NCBI RefSeq assembly: GCF_026210795.1
Contig: NC_089435.1
Span: forward strand, 992,001 to 1,056,000
DNA length: 64,000 nucleotides
DNA from: Rhizophagus irregularis
Taxonomy: Eukaryota > Glomeromycota > Glomeromycetes > Glomerales > Glomeraceae
Direction of reading: 5' to 3'
The notes below the pieces were generated by a model. It saw only the letters and a program-made list of their open reading frames with translations. It had not been told where the DNA came from and did no database searches. Position numbers and translations under genes: made by a program. Positions 33,233 through 44,707 of this stretch are shown here, one piece after another (position 1 is the stretch's first letter; every line of letters starts with the position of its first letter).

Positions 33233-34451
33233 ATGGATGATTTTATCCTTGAAAAAAGATTAAGATGGATTCCTTATAACAAATTTAAAAATATTGAATA
33301 TTTTAGTGAAGGAGGATTTGGTACTATATACAAAGCTATTTGGTTAAAGAATAATGGAGATGAAGAAGTAATTCTTAAATGTCACAAGAATTTAAATGAA
33401 AATTTAAATGAATTTTTAAAAGAAGTATGATAGTATATTATTTCCATTTTTTAATTTAAATTAAAATTAATAAATTATTATTATTTTTTATAGTGGAAAT
33501 ATCATACAAATGTTTTAAGTTCGAATGATATTATATTTTTTTATGGATTTACAGAAGATCCAAATACTTCAAAATATATGGTAGTAATGGAATATGCAAA
33601 TAAAGGTAATTTAAGAGAAAATTTAACAAGAATAGTCAAAAATAATTGGAATCAAAAATTATATATGTTGTACGAAATTATTTCTGGACTTAGTGAAATA
33701 CATAAAAAAAATCTTATTCATTGTGATTTTCATGATGGTAATATTTTAAATCATAATCATGAGGATAAGGATAAAATTTATGTGTGTGATTTAGGATTAT
33801 GCCAACCTGTAAAATCATTTTTGAAAAAGTATGATGTTTATGGTGTAATGCCATTTATGGCTCCAGAAGTTTTAAGAGGTAAATCTTATACTCCAGCTAG
33901 TGATATATATAGTTTTTCTATGATTATGTGGGAACTTACATCCGGGGTACCACCATTTAATAATAGAGCACATGATATGCAACTTAGTTTTAGTATTTGT
34001 AAAGGTGAACGTCCTGAAATTATTGAAAATACTCCACAATGTTATGTAGATTTAATGAAAGAATGTTGGAATGAAGATTTATCAAAAAGACCATCTTCTA
34101 AAGAAGTATTAAAAATTATTGAAAAATGGATTTTCTGTCCTCCTTATGATGAAATTAATGAAGAATTAAAAAGCAACATTATGGAATTTATAAATGCACC
34201 AATTAGGCAGTATAACAATCTTGTTATTGAATCACATCCACAAGCATGCTATACAAGTCGCTTACTTGATTTTACTAGTAAAAAATTGAATGAAATGATA
34301 GCAAGTGAAGGTTTGAGTGAATATATGGTTAATTCGAAGCCATTAGGTATGTAATATAGTATATAAAGAAAATTAATCTTGCAAATTATTTGTGTGAAAT
34401 TAATTTTATTTAATATTTAATTATTTAGATATTAAAACAGATGAAAATTAA
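33233..34451 (+). CDS. Protein kinase, TKL-like, all catalytic residues present
   Basis: Exons 33233-33424, 33494-34346 and 34429-34451 with GT-AG introns of 69 and 82 nt; 355 aa if translation starts at this ATG. The order of motifs is complete. The N-lobe lead-in is RLRWIPYNKFKNIEYF, the glycine loop GGFG (residues 27-30), and the anchoring lysine K49 (VILK). The catalytic loop is HCDFHDGN with Asp142 and Asn147, the metal-binding motif is DLG (Asp163), and APE is at 187-189. The C-lobe has DIYSFSMIMWELTSGVPPF and WNEDLSKRPS. The tail SRLLDFTSKKLNE, spliced to a final SKPLDIKTDEN, is usual for Rhizophagus kinases; using the first stop after 34346 instead gives a tail two residues longer than the donor site (GM). 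The likely role is signalling by Ser/Thr/Tyr phosphorylation; the substrate is unknown. The frame is open upstream to 33208, so the true start may lie further 5'. Confidence 0.92.
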
Positions 34452-35189
34452 CTAATTATTGTTTGTTTTTAAAAAAATTTATAGTTTTTTTAAGTGATAT
34501 TTGATATTACACATTCAAAAGAAATTTTATTTTATTTTATTCTTTTTAAACTTATTTAAACACTAAGGCTAGAGTAGTAAAATATTTTACAAGTCTCTTA
34601 GTTTGTAATTTAAATAATTCTTTTTCACTTTTTTTTTATTATACTTAGAATATTTAAACACTAAGATTAGAGTAGAAGATATTTTACAAGTTTCTTAGTT
34701 TGTAATTTAAATAAATCTTTTTTTATAACTTTTACAATTATGAGATATAAATTATCAAAATAATAATACAAAACCATTTCCAAAGATAATGTAAAATTTT
34801 TTATACTTATTTCAATAGCTAATTGTATTTAATCTATATTTGTTGACTTTTAAATATTTTGATAAGAAACTACACCAAGCTGGATTATATAATGCATCAG
34901 TTATTTATTTTTCTTAATAAACTAAAGTCTTCTAACTTTATTCTACTGTATTTCGAATTTCGATGTACAAGTAAAAATGTACATGCTAAAATGAATATAT
35001 GTAATAATTTATTGCTTAATGTAATTAAATTAAAAAAAAAAATTCAAACGTACAATAAATTATTATACTACAAATCACAGTAAACAATTCACTTGTTAAT
35101 AATAATAATAAGAAGAATCGGGAAAAAAGGCAATTACCGTGGTGCCGCAGCATCAATTCGATCACTGATCTAAATCTAAATGGTTTAAG
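34452..35189. other. AT-rich flank with a 75-bp direct repeat
   Basis: Two copies of a unit of about 75 bp (CACTAAGGCTAGAGTAGTAA, then TATTTTACAAGTCTCTTAGT, then TTGTAATTTAAATAA) lie at about 34560-34635 and 34660-34730. The rest has no recognised gene. Confidence 0.6.
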
Positions 35190-35900
35190 AATGTGGTTCA
35201 GAAAAAAATTTGGTTTGAAAAAAAAGGCCAAACCGAAAAAGAAAAGGTGAAAAAAATTTTCAGATTGGGAAAGAAGTCAAAAGCAAACCTGAAAAAAGAA
35301 AAGTGAAAAAAGAAAAAGGATAAAAAAGGAAATCAGTTTAAAAAAAGGGAAATTTTCAAAAAAAAGAATCCGTAAAAAAAAAAATTCTGAAAAAAAAGGA
35401 CAAATAATCCGGTCCAAAAAGACCGAAAAAAAAAATTTTAAAAAAAATTAATAATACGGTCTAAAAAAAGACTGAAAAAATAATAATATAAAAAATCAGT
35501 CTTGAAAGACCAAAACAATAGGATTATTTAATAAAAAAAAAAAATTCAGTTTGGGAAAAAAACCAAACCTAAACGGGGAAAGAATGAAAAAAAACCTAAA
35601 AAATTCTCGTGTTGAAAAAAAAACCAAACCGAAAAAAGAAAGAGGAAAAAAAAATGAAAATTTTTTAAAAAAAGGAAAAAAAAAGGAAAAGAAAAAGGAA
35701 AAAGGTGGTTCGAAAGAGAAAAGAGGAAATTTAAGAAAAATAAAGAACCGAAAGTAAAAGATCGATTCAAGAAAAAAAAAAATTAAAAAAAAAGGGAACT
35801 GAAAGAATTCAAATCAGTTCGAAAGAAAAGGAAAAAATTTTAAAAATGGGTTTAAAAAAAAATGAAAAAATAAAAAAATAAATCGGTAGTCAAAAAAAAT
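35190..35900. repeat. Purine-rich low-complexity tract
   Basis: Plus strand almost entirely A and G with small interruptions such as CCAAACCGAAAAA. The apparent frames on both strands (Lys-rich on plus, Phe/Leu-rich on minus) are compositional and not genes. Confidence 0.8.
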
Positions 35901-36833
35901 TTCCTTCATTAACCATATACAACATGACTTGCGGGTCTTAGCTTTTAAGAATACGGATCAGCAATTCAAAATTCGAGCTACTGAAAAGTAGAATTTTTTT
36001 GATCGTTTTAATAAAAAATTAAAAACGGACGAAACTAAAAAAAGAAAAATTAACATGAATCATTGAATCAAGTACAAATTAGCGGAAAAACGTACTAATA
36101 CTGACTATGTCCTCAACTCAATTTTGAATCTGATGACCAAAAATCTGAAGAATAGGCCTTGCAACTATGCGGTTAGTCATATTATATTGAATAAAATTGG
36201 TCAAAATAAATTTAAGAAATACTTACACAGCCCATCTTTGATAAACTTTTCCACCATAACATCGACAATAATCATGTCTCTTTTGCCTATTAAAATATAT
36301 TAAAATTAGTAGTGTTTAACGAAGTAAAAGAACCACCGACCACATGACGGAAATCATAGGTTAATCCCAGGTATTATAACTTATTAAGAATTTTTTAACA
36401 CAGACCTTTAAAGTAACCTATTAACATATATCCCATATAATGATAGCTATAGAATTGATATTCGGACGCTTGCCTAGATCTATAATTCTGCAACATTCAC
36501 TTTGAGTTTTTTAGCTTAAGTGTAATTAAGCATTGTATGATTAATTTCTGATTAGTTTTAATAGAATAAAATGAAAGATTTATTTATTGATGTTCTGTTG
36601 AGTATAGTAGAAATTTGTTAGTGTATAAATAAACTATTGAGTGGTTTGCAATAGAGAATGCATATGACGATTTTCATTCTGCGGATTGGCGGATTTCACG
36701 GAACCTTAGATTTTACCAAATATGTATTAATATTGGTGATTTTTCCAAAATAGATAAAGTTTAATTTGCTAAAATAATTAATAAATGTAAACTTGTAACG
36801 CACAAATATACATATTTCTTTTTGAAAAAAAAA
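35901..36833. other. AT-rich intergenic
   Basis: No firm gene. A broken plus-strand frame around 36060-36290 is weakly protein-like but unrecognised. Confidence 0.4.
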
Positions 36834-38250
36834 ATGCCTCGTCAACTTATTGCTGATTGTCTTAGTTATATATATTTGAATATTTAGAAGATAAAAATAC
36901 CTTATATTCATGTTTATTAGTTAATCGTCAATTCAGTGAAATTTCCGTCAGAATTTTGTGGAGAGATATTTGGAATTATCAAGTTTATTATCTAGAAGAA
37001 TATAATTTTAAATCATATATATGTATCATTATCAATTATTAGAATATTGGTACGGTACTTACTTTTTTTCCTGAGGAATCAAAGGATTTTTTACAAAAAG
37101 AAAACTTTTTCATTATCAATCTAACTCAAACTCGAAAATCTCCAATGTTTAATTACCCGTCATTTATTAGAGTGATTACAATCCATGGATTTTGCTATCG
37201 AATGATTTAAAGATTTCCTTCTGATTTAAGAGGTTTAGGATATAATGAAAACTTATTATTACAAGAATTATTAAAAAATGTTTATGAATCAATTTTCATA
37301 ATTGAAAACTTTGTATTATTATTCAGGACAATACATTGAAAATATTTTGAATTTATTTATCCACCTGGAGCGAAAATCTGTTTAGCAAATCTCACAGAAT
37401 TCCGGTGTCTTTCAGATACTTGTTCAGAATTTTTTATCAATCATTAAACATAAAATTTACTTATACTACTTCAGATGGATTAAAAGAATTAATTTCTTCA
37501 CAAAATAATCTAAAAAGTATACTTTTTGAATCTTCATTGTTACAAAAATCGGTGATATTGTAAAAGCTATATTCCCCTCATTAATTAAATTTTCTTTATC
37601 ATTAACCGAATTAATGTTGTATACCTTTATCATTTATAACTAAGTTTAAAAATTTACAAGTACTTAAATTTTTTTAAAAGCCGATTCATTTTATGACTTT
37701 GATCAGTTACAATACATTCATTTTTCAAAATTGAAAATTTTGAAATTTTAGATTCATTCCCAAAAGTAGAAATTTTTATTAGATTTTTAGAAATTAATGG
37801 AAAAAATTTAATAGAATTAAATATACCTAAAAATCCCGATAATTCATTAAATTCGGTAATAGCTAAATTTTGTCCAAACTTATCCATAATCTTTGAAGTG
37901 GATGAATTTGAAACTTTTAAAATTAATCCTAAATAATTGTCAAGATTTAGAAATATTCAGATTTGAATATATTATTGGATATTTTAATATTAAAACCTTC
38001 TTTAATGTTTTGACAAAAATATGCAATAAAAAATTTTTATGAATTGGGGTTGTCTTTGAAAGTTTCTTTTTAACATTTGAAAAGATTTGTGAAGAATTAG
38101 AATAATTTTTTACAAATTGGAAAGATCGTATACCAAAAAAATCACTTTCAACAGTTATTAGTACATGAAAATAATGATTGAAAAATATAAGAAAATGGGT
38201 ATTATTAGGGAATTTAAAACTACAAAGTATATAGAAACTTAATATAGTTG
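36834..38250 (+). pseudogene. Decayed F-box/LRR gene
   Basis: From ATG 36834 the sequence reads MPRQLIADCL, then with frameshifts EDKNTLYSCLLVNRQFSEIS and VRILWRDIWNYQ, the F-box region typical of Rhizophagus F-box proteins. Then come FFPEESKDFLQ, FNYPSFIRVI and, near the end, NWKDRIPKKSLSTVIST. Many stops and frame changes mean it cannot be translated. It belongs to a different subfamily from the MSCSKIF genes that follow. Confidence 0.8.
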
Positions 38251-39849
38251 ATTTCTTTTTATATTGCAAATAACAAAAAAAATTAAAATTTCCTCATTGA
38301 GAATTCTAAATATTCTTAAACCTTTTAATAATAATAATTATTATATTTTTTTATTTTTTATAAAAACGAGAGTTACAAGTTACAACATCATACTTTGAAA
38401 TTTAATTTAAAAGTGAAAATAGTTTTTTTTTCTGCTAGTTATATTTCTTCAATAATTAAAAGTGAATTTTAATATTTCTTTTAAAATGATTTATAACTCC
38501 TTCGATTTTCACGTTATGTTCTACACGACTTTGAATAAACATTTTTACGTGATATTCAATACAAAATAGCACAAAAAAATCTAAAAATATGTAAAATAAA
38601 ATAATGCTTGCTCTTGGCCAGATGTATGGTAAATTAACCTACAACTGTTTCTCCTGAACACCACGTAGAGGTGGCAAGCTTCGTTCAGGGAAAAAAAAGA
38701 AACCACTTACCTGTAATTTTATACAACCAGTTTATAATTAATATGATTAAAAAAAATAATAATATTTAGGTTGTTAAGAACAAAAATTTGAGCAGAGACG
38801 TTCGGACATATAGATATATAATATAACAACATTCACAACTTGACCAATTCTATATGTAAACTGTGTTTTTTTAGTTATGTTCTGGCCCCAGATACTACTA
38901 CTTATGCGCAAGAACATCAAAACAACAAGAAAGACAAGAAAGAAAATTATAAAGACGTAAAAATCAAAACAAATAAAAAAAATGCACAAGCGCATCAGAA
39001 CAAGAAAGAAATTATTTTTGTAAAATCAAAAATAAGCTTTCTCATCCCCCCATCTAATTATTTGGTTTACATATATACACAATACGTACTATGTACATAC
39101 ATACATAAAATACGTACGTATATATACGTAATGTGGGAAAGTCGATCGAGCAATAAACACAGGTTTCTCTACTCAAATTTCATTAAAAATTTGTTTAAGT
39201 ATGGTTTTAACTTTTAACGGGTTTTTTCAACTTTTTCAACGTGGCGTCGGTCGGTTTTAAAATGTGATACGGAGTTGGTTGTACCTTACCTCTTACCATA
39301 CTTAACAAAAAAAAATTAAAAGAAAAAGAAACCGAGAAAGAGAAAAGAAAGAGGGTTAAAGTGAATAAAGAGAAAATAGCTATTTTATGTATTTTAATCA
39401 TGTATTACTTAAATCATGATGAATCATGATGATAATGAGTAACGTCATTATATACATGACGACCATGACGTCATATTTTATCAAAACCAATTTGATTCTG
39501 TGTAACTTAAATTATTTTCAAAAATTATCACGTTATTAAGAATATACTTAATTAAGATGACGTTACATTTTTTATTATGTAAGCGAAAGAAAATTATAAA
39601 CAATAACAGTAATTTCCGGTAGCAAAATTTTTTTTTATAAAAACATCATACAGATTGCAAAATCATCTACGTGATACTATACAGGACTAGATAGACTCCT
39701 CCTACAAAGTTTAAAACATCGATCTTCTGTATTACCGATAATGTACCGAATACCGATGATGTAAATTGTTTGGTTCCTGCACAATGTAAACAAAGCCTTC
39801 TCTAACAACAATAACGACAAAAATCGCAATTTAAATTAATAACAGGATT
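38251..39849. other. Intergenic, no firm gene
   Basis: A 125-codon plus-strand frame at 38840-39217 is Asn/Lys-rich and overlaps microsatellite-like TACGTA/TATATA sequence. A 64-codon minus frame (39401-39207) includes MVRGKVQPTPYHILKPTDAT, which looks somewhat protein-like. Neither is recognised and I do not call them genes. Confidence 0.35.
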
Positions 39850-40625
39850 AAGTTGGTCAAATATTAGCTGACATCTTTGATTTTATGGCAAACCCTGAGC
39901 AACATTGTGATGAATTATCCATTTTATTGAAAGACTCTGTGGAACGGAGCCCGTTTTTTAAATGGACTTCCACTCGTAACATTTCTATCACTACCGATCG
40001 GTTAATTTAATCTGTCATACCTGATCCCAACAGGCTTAAAATACAGTATATACTATCTTTGCATCATAGTTGCGTCGTCAAATCCTCATGTCTTCCTAAT
40101 TAACCTCACTAATGATATATATCAAAATATTTGGAAACTACATTGTGAATTATTCAAACAATGGAATCTTTACTCTACATCTCCAAGCGCTGCTTCAGAC
40201 AACGCCAAAATGCACATCAAAACGCGTTTCAGCACCAAATTTACGCTGAAATATTAACACTTTTCAATATTACTCTCCATCCGATCCTCCATCTAATCCA
40301 CTTTAATTACAATTCTGGATTCAGTGGTCGCCAAATAATTTTTTACATAATAGCTCTTGGTTACGTTTTTTGAACTCTTCTTTCAATTATTTTTCTGCCT
40401 CCCGTAATTTTTTGGTCACCATCTGTAAATAAATTTACAATAGAGACTGTTGTGTCATTTCGATTTTCATTTTCGAAGGGTGGGATTGTCAATATGGTGA
40501 ACGGTGGTCTAAAAGAATGTAGTCTTGCTTATGTCCGTCGTTAGTGTAGTTATTTTTAGACTTATTTTCTTTGACTACTCTTCCTGTATAACAAACAAAC
40601 AAACAAATAAATAAAATAAGTTGGT
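39850..40625 (+). pseudogene. 3' end of a LINE-like retrotransposon with CAAA tail
   Basis: In shifting frames the plus strand gives ANPEQHCDELSILLKDSVER, then NDIYQNIWKLHCELFKQW, the conserved NIW...C block near the C-terminus of Rhizophagus LINE-type ORFs. Later there is no usable frame. The sequence ends with ACAAACAAACAAACAAATAA (about 40592-40615), the simple-repeat tail expected at a LINE 3' end. No reverse-transcriptase core is present, so it is 5'-truncated. Confidence 0.5.
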
Positions 40626-40916
40626 GTGTTGTCACGTTCCTTCTAATATTCAACCTAACGCGGATCAAAAGCGAAAATCTTAAAATATTTACTGCGTAAA
40701 ATAAGAAAATAAGAATTTTTAACTACATTACGTTACTGTAAAATTTTCAAGAAAAATAAATGCACAGTATGCAGTTCATAATCAGGAACTTTTTTTATTG
40801 TATAATCAGTTCTGTTTCAAATAATACCCTAAATGTCCTGATTTAAAGATTCTTTTATGCACATCCGGAACGTGTAATCTTCTTAGTGGCATCACACTTT
40901 TCAAAAAAGAAAAATC

Positions 40917-41303
40917 ATGCTCTTATGGGATTATTGGGATATCGGTCTACCGGATATTACTGTGGGGTTCGGCATGATGACCATTTTAAGTACTATATAT
41001 AGTAAATTTTTGACCATTTCTAGTAAATTTAGGCGCATAAATATTCAATTAGTGCGACCCCCTGATTATGTAATCAAATTGAAGGCTGACTTAAAAGTTT
41101 TAATCACAGAATCTGGAACGATAAACAATAAGAACAATATCAGTAATTATATCATTGAAATTGTTTGGAGGCACAAAAGGACCCGACTCCAAATTTTCAT
41201 AAAAATTTGTCAAAATGTTCCAGAAACTTTTAAGGATAAATATTTTTCAAGAAAAGAAATGGAAAATTTGCTTGAGTTGAAAGATATAATTAACTACTTA
41301 TAA
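40917..41303 (+). CDS. Hypothetical protein, 128 aa
   Basis: An open frame from ATG 40917 (MLLWDYWDIGLPDITVGFGM) to 41303. The second half (ADLKVLITESGTINNK, then IIEIVWRHKRTRLQIFIKIC and FSRKEMENLLELKDI) has the residue mix of a folded protein. No domain is recognised. An A-rich context precedes the ATG. It could be a small gene or the last exon of a lost one. Confidence 0.4.
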   Translation: MLLWDYWDIGLPDITVGFGMMTILSTIYSKFLTISSKFRRINIQLVRPPDYVIKLKADLKVLITESGTINNKNNISNYIIEIVWRHKRTRLQIFIKICQNVPETFKDKYFSRKEMENLLELKDIINYL

Positions 41304-41802
41304 TTAATTAATACTGTTTCTTTTTTTTTTATTGTTTTCATTCGTAATATTTGAAAATTATTAAATTCATTTTATTTATTATAAAAAATTTTAATCAAAC
41401 CAAGATTTTAAAACTTTAAAACAATTATTACCTGTTACATTTTCAGATTTCCGATCGGCAGTTTTACAATAATCACAGTAAAAAATTTACAAACAAAAAT
41501 TTGTTAATTAGTTTGTCCCAAAAGATACACATTATATTTCAAAATATCGATATTGGCATGTTTGTTAACAAGAAAAATCAAAAATAAATTAAGTAAGCTT
41601 TAAAATGTATTTTTTTTTTAGCACTGCGTCAGTTCATCAAAATTGCTGCGCCTCAAAATTTAGGTAAATTTATCCTGTTAAGTAATGATCTGCAAATCGT
41701 GACCTTATTACGCCCAATTATTAATTAACACGAATTGTACGACGGAATAACAACTCTGAAAATTATCGATCGTACACAAATACTTTTTTCTCTTCGCTTA
41801 CA

Positions 41803-43309
41803 ATGTCTTGTTCAAAAATATTTTCAGGAGATTTACCTGAGATAACATATTATATTATAAAAAATTTTCAAAATGATTTTTCAACTTTATATTCATGTAT
41901 TCTAGTTAACAGATTATGGTGTCGTTTAGCAATTCCATTATTATGGGAAAATCCTTTTTCAATTACTAATAGACGGGTCAATAATATTGGAGACCATAAA
42001 TTTATTGAAATATACTTATATAATTTAAATAGTGATTTAAAATCGAAATTAAATGAATATAAAATTAATGATAATTTATTACCTTCAAACACACTTTTCA
42101 ATTATCCTAATTTTATAAAATATTTGAATACATCGAATATTATTCAATCTATTAAAAAGTGGACTGCTGTAAAAGTTATTAAAGATTTAGATTCAGAATC
42201 TGAATTTAGAAGATTAATTCAAACATCCCTATTTAAAGTGTTTATTGAAAATGAAGTAAAATTACATACCCTTGAAATTGAAGTCTTCTCTAGTTCAAAT
42301 TATAATTCCTATAATTATGATATATTGGAATTAATTTTACAAAATACAAATTTCATTCATAATATTATAAATTTAAAACCTTATATTTTTTCTGAAGAAG
42401 ATAAACTAATGGAGAAATCTTGTATTACAAATAATTTATTTACATCAAAATCTTAAAAAGTTAACATTGGGTTGTGATGATTTTTCCTTATATCAATCAT
42501 TATTATTATCTAAAGATTATAATTGTTCAAATACTTTAAATACTATCATATTATACCACATTAGAAGTATAAACAATTTAAATAAAATATTTGAACAATT
42601 AAATGTTATGGAATCCATTCATATCATTTATTGTCGATTTTTAAACAGTAGTTTTATTCAACAAATTATTAATTTGTCTAAACCTTTTAAATTAAAATCT
42701 TTATTTACATGTGGGGATTTAAAAAGTGAACTATTAATATTATTATTGCAAAAATCTGGTGATTATTTAGAGAATTTTAGGGATGACCTTAGTTGTTGTG
42801 ATCAAAAATTATCAGAATTAATTATAAAATATTGTAAAAATCTCAAATTTCTTGATATTTTTACCACCACAAATCAGATTATTTACCAAATATTCAATTT
42901 GATTGAGAATATTAATTATCTTACTATTAATTGTGGAAAATATATTGGCAGCTCAATTTTATTACAAAATTTAGGACAAAACCTTCCTTCTAGATTAGAA
43001 TATTTAAATTTAATTCTTCACATTAAAGCAAGTGATTTTGAAATATTCCTAAAAAATTCCCAAGATACTTTTATTAAGAAATTGTTAATTTCAAATTCAA
43101 TGCTAAATGGTGATGATATTTTACCTTATATAAAAGAATATATTATGAAGGAGAAAAGGGTCAGGTATTTGACTTTTGAGGATATTGCAAATAATGAATT
43201 AATTAATTTAGATGATGAAGTGGAGGAATTTAAGTTACATAATATTATAGTCCAGAATTATAGTTATCTGTGTATCAACGAATATCAATTTATACAGGAA
43301 CTTTATTAA
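41803..43309 (+). pseudogene. F-box/LRR gene broken by one frameshift
   Basis: ATG 41803 begins MSCSKIFSGDLPEITYYI, then SCILVNRLWCRLAIPLLWEN, an F-box. The frame stops at 42456, and the rest of the protein continues from about 42430 to 43309 in another frame (LGCDDFSLYQSLLLSKDYNC onward). Against the intact paralogue at 44708-46318 the break is a loss of about 14 bases near 42435, between AAATAAT and TTACATCAA. The second half keeps the leucine-rich pattern to its natural end. With only one lesion the loss is recent. An unspliced rescue is not obvious because no GT-AG pair spans it. Confidence 0.8.
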
Positions 43310-43824
43310 TTATTATAATTACGATTAAAAATGAGATTTAGAGGGTTATAAATCTACACATAATATAAAATTTACATTTTAAAGAACTATGACAGTTATT
43401 ACATTATTTTTGTTCAATACGAAACAGTTGTTTGTTTCTTTTAATATGATACCTAAATTCACTTATAAATAATCATTTATATTCTTACTCTTCCATAGAA
43501 ATTCATACTTGAATCTCAAAGAGTTAATAATAATGTGGCTAAATTACGTTACAAATCATCATAAATTCAGTGTCCTAATCATGTGAATTACGTGCGAGTT
43601 CCATGCAAATTCCATTTCCAAATTGTGCATTTTCCGTGCCCCTTCAACGGATTATTATGATACGCTATTTCTAAGGAAAAAAAATCGTATAAAAACATTA
43701 TTAAAAACATATCGTTTTTTTACAGGGCTGAAGGACGATTTGGATTGGATTAATGTTTTTTTATTTTTATTTCTTTATTTCTCAAAGTACCGTATACATC
43801 CGAAATTAAGCACCTATTTTGACC

Positions 43825-43870
43825 GTAATTCTGGCCAGAAGATTATGAAGTATTCCAAGTAATTAAAAAA
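43825..43870 (+). pseudogene. Fragment of a TLDc C-terminus
   Basis: Encodes PEDYEVFQVIKK and a stop, the same final residues as the BTB-TLDc genes at 59.6 and 62.5 kb (VEDYEVFQVIKK). Upstream sequence is not recognisably TLDc. A leftover of a lost gene copy. Confidence 0.6.
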
Positions 43871-44707
43871 TAAAAAAAAAATCAGTATTTATGCTTTTTG
43901 TTAATTAATTAATTAAACTTTTTACAAATAAAGTTTTAACTATGTTGAAGAAAACTAATTAAATATAAAATTGAGATACTTTTTTTTATTTTTTTTTATT
44001 TTTTTATTTTTTCATAATGTATAATTCAAGGTAGCTTATTTCAAAACTAAAATTATACCAAAATTTAAAAACTGATAAAAGTTATCCAGAGACGAAAAAA
44101 AGTGGACAATATGATTTATAACTTATATATATAAAGCCTAAATTCAGTTGCTTATTTTAGGCTTTATTATGAAAATTGCATGAAAATTTTAAACATTCAA
44201 ATTTATAGAGTATCATGTGATTGCAATTAAGATTAACTAGTTTACATTCTTTTTAGGAAAGGTTAGTTATTTTATCCGTTTTTTCAAAGCTTTATAAGGA
44301 ATCTGAAAAATAATTTTTTTAAAAAAATTGATGAATATTAAAATCGTACAGACATACAGTTTCAGAAGGCAACAAGATCCTAAAAATTATTATAGGCGAA
44401 AATTTTCATCATATATTTCATTTATTTGTAAAGAGCAAAAGATACATAATAAAGTGGGCATTTGATTTATTACATTTTGTAAAAAACAATTATTATACGT
44501 AATTTAGTAAATTTTCTTTCGCTATGTTCCAATTTTTATGTAACATAGGATATAAATTACATGTCAAAATTACTTTATCACAAAATATTAAATGTATAAA
44601 AATTCATGAATTACTTTATTATAAAATAATAAATTTATAAGCAATTATATTTAATACTACACTATTCCTATCTGATATTTTAAAATTACCACTCTAGTAC
44701 TAAATAA
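43871..44707. other. AT-rich intergenic between convergent F-box genes
   Basis: No gene recognised; T-rich simple sequence at 43978-44015. Confidence 0.45.

Noticed and set aside
35546-35770. Opposing 68-74 codon frames
   Set aside because: Purine-only DNA gives Lys-rich and Phe-rich frames by composition.
38840-39217. 125-codon plus-strand frame
   Set aside because: Asn/Lys-rich followed by TACGTA/TATATA simple sequence; a minus-strand frame overlaps it; no motif.
41868-42101. Minus-strand frame opposite the F-box gene
   Set aside because: Shadow of the plus-strand coding sequence.
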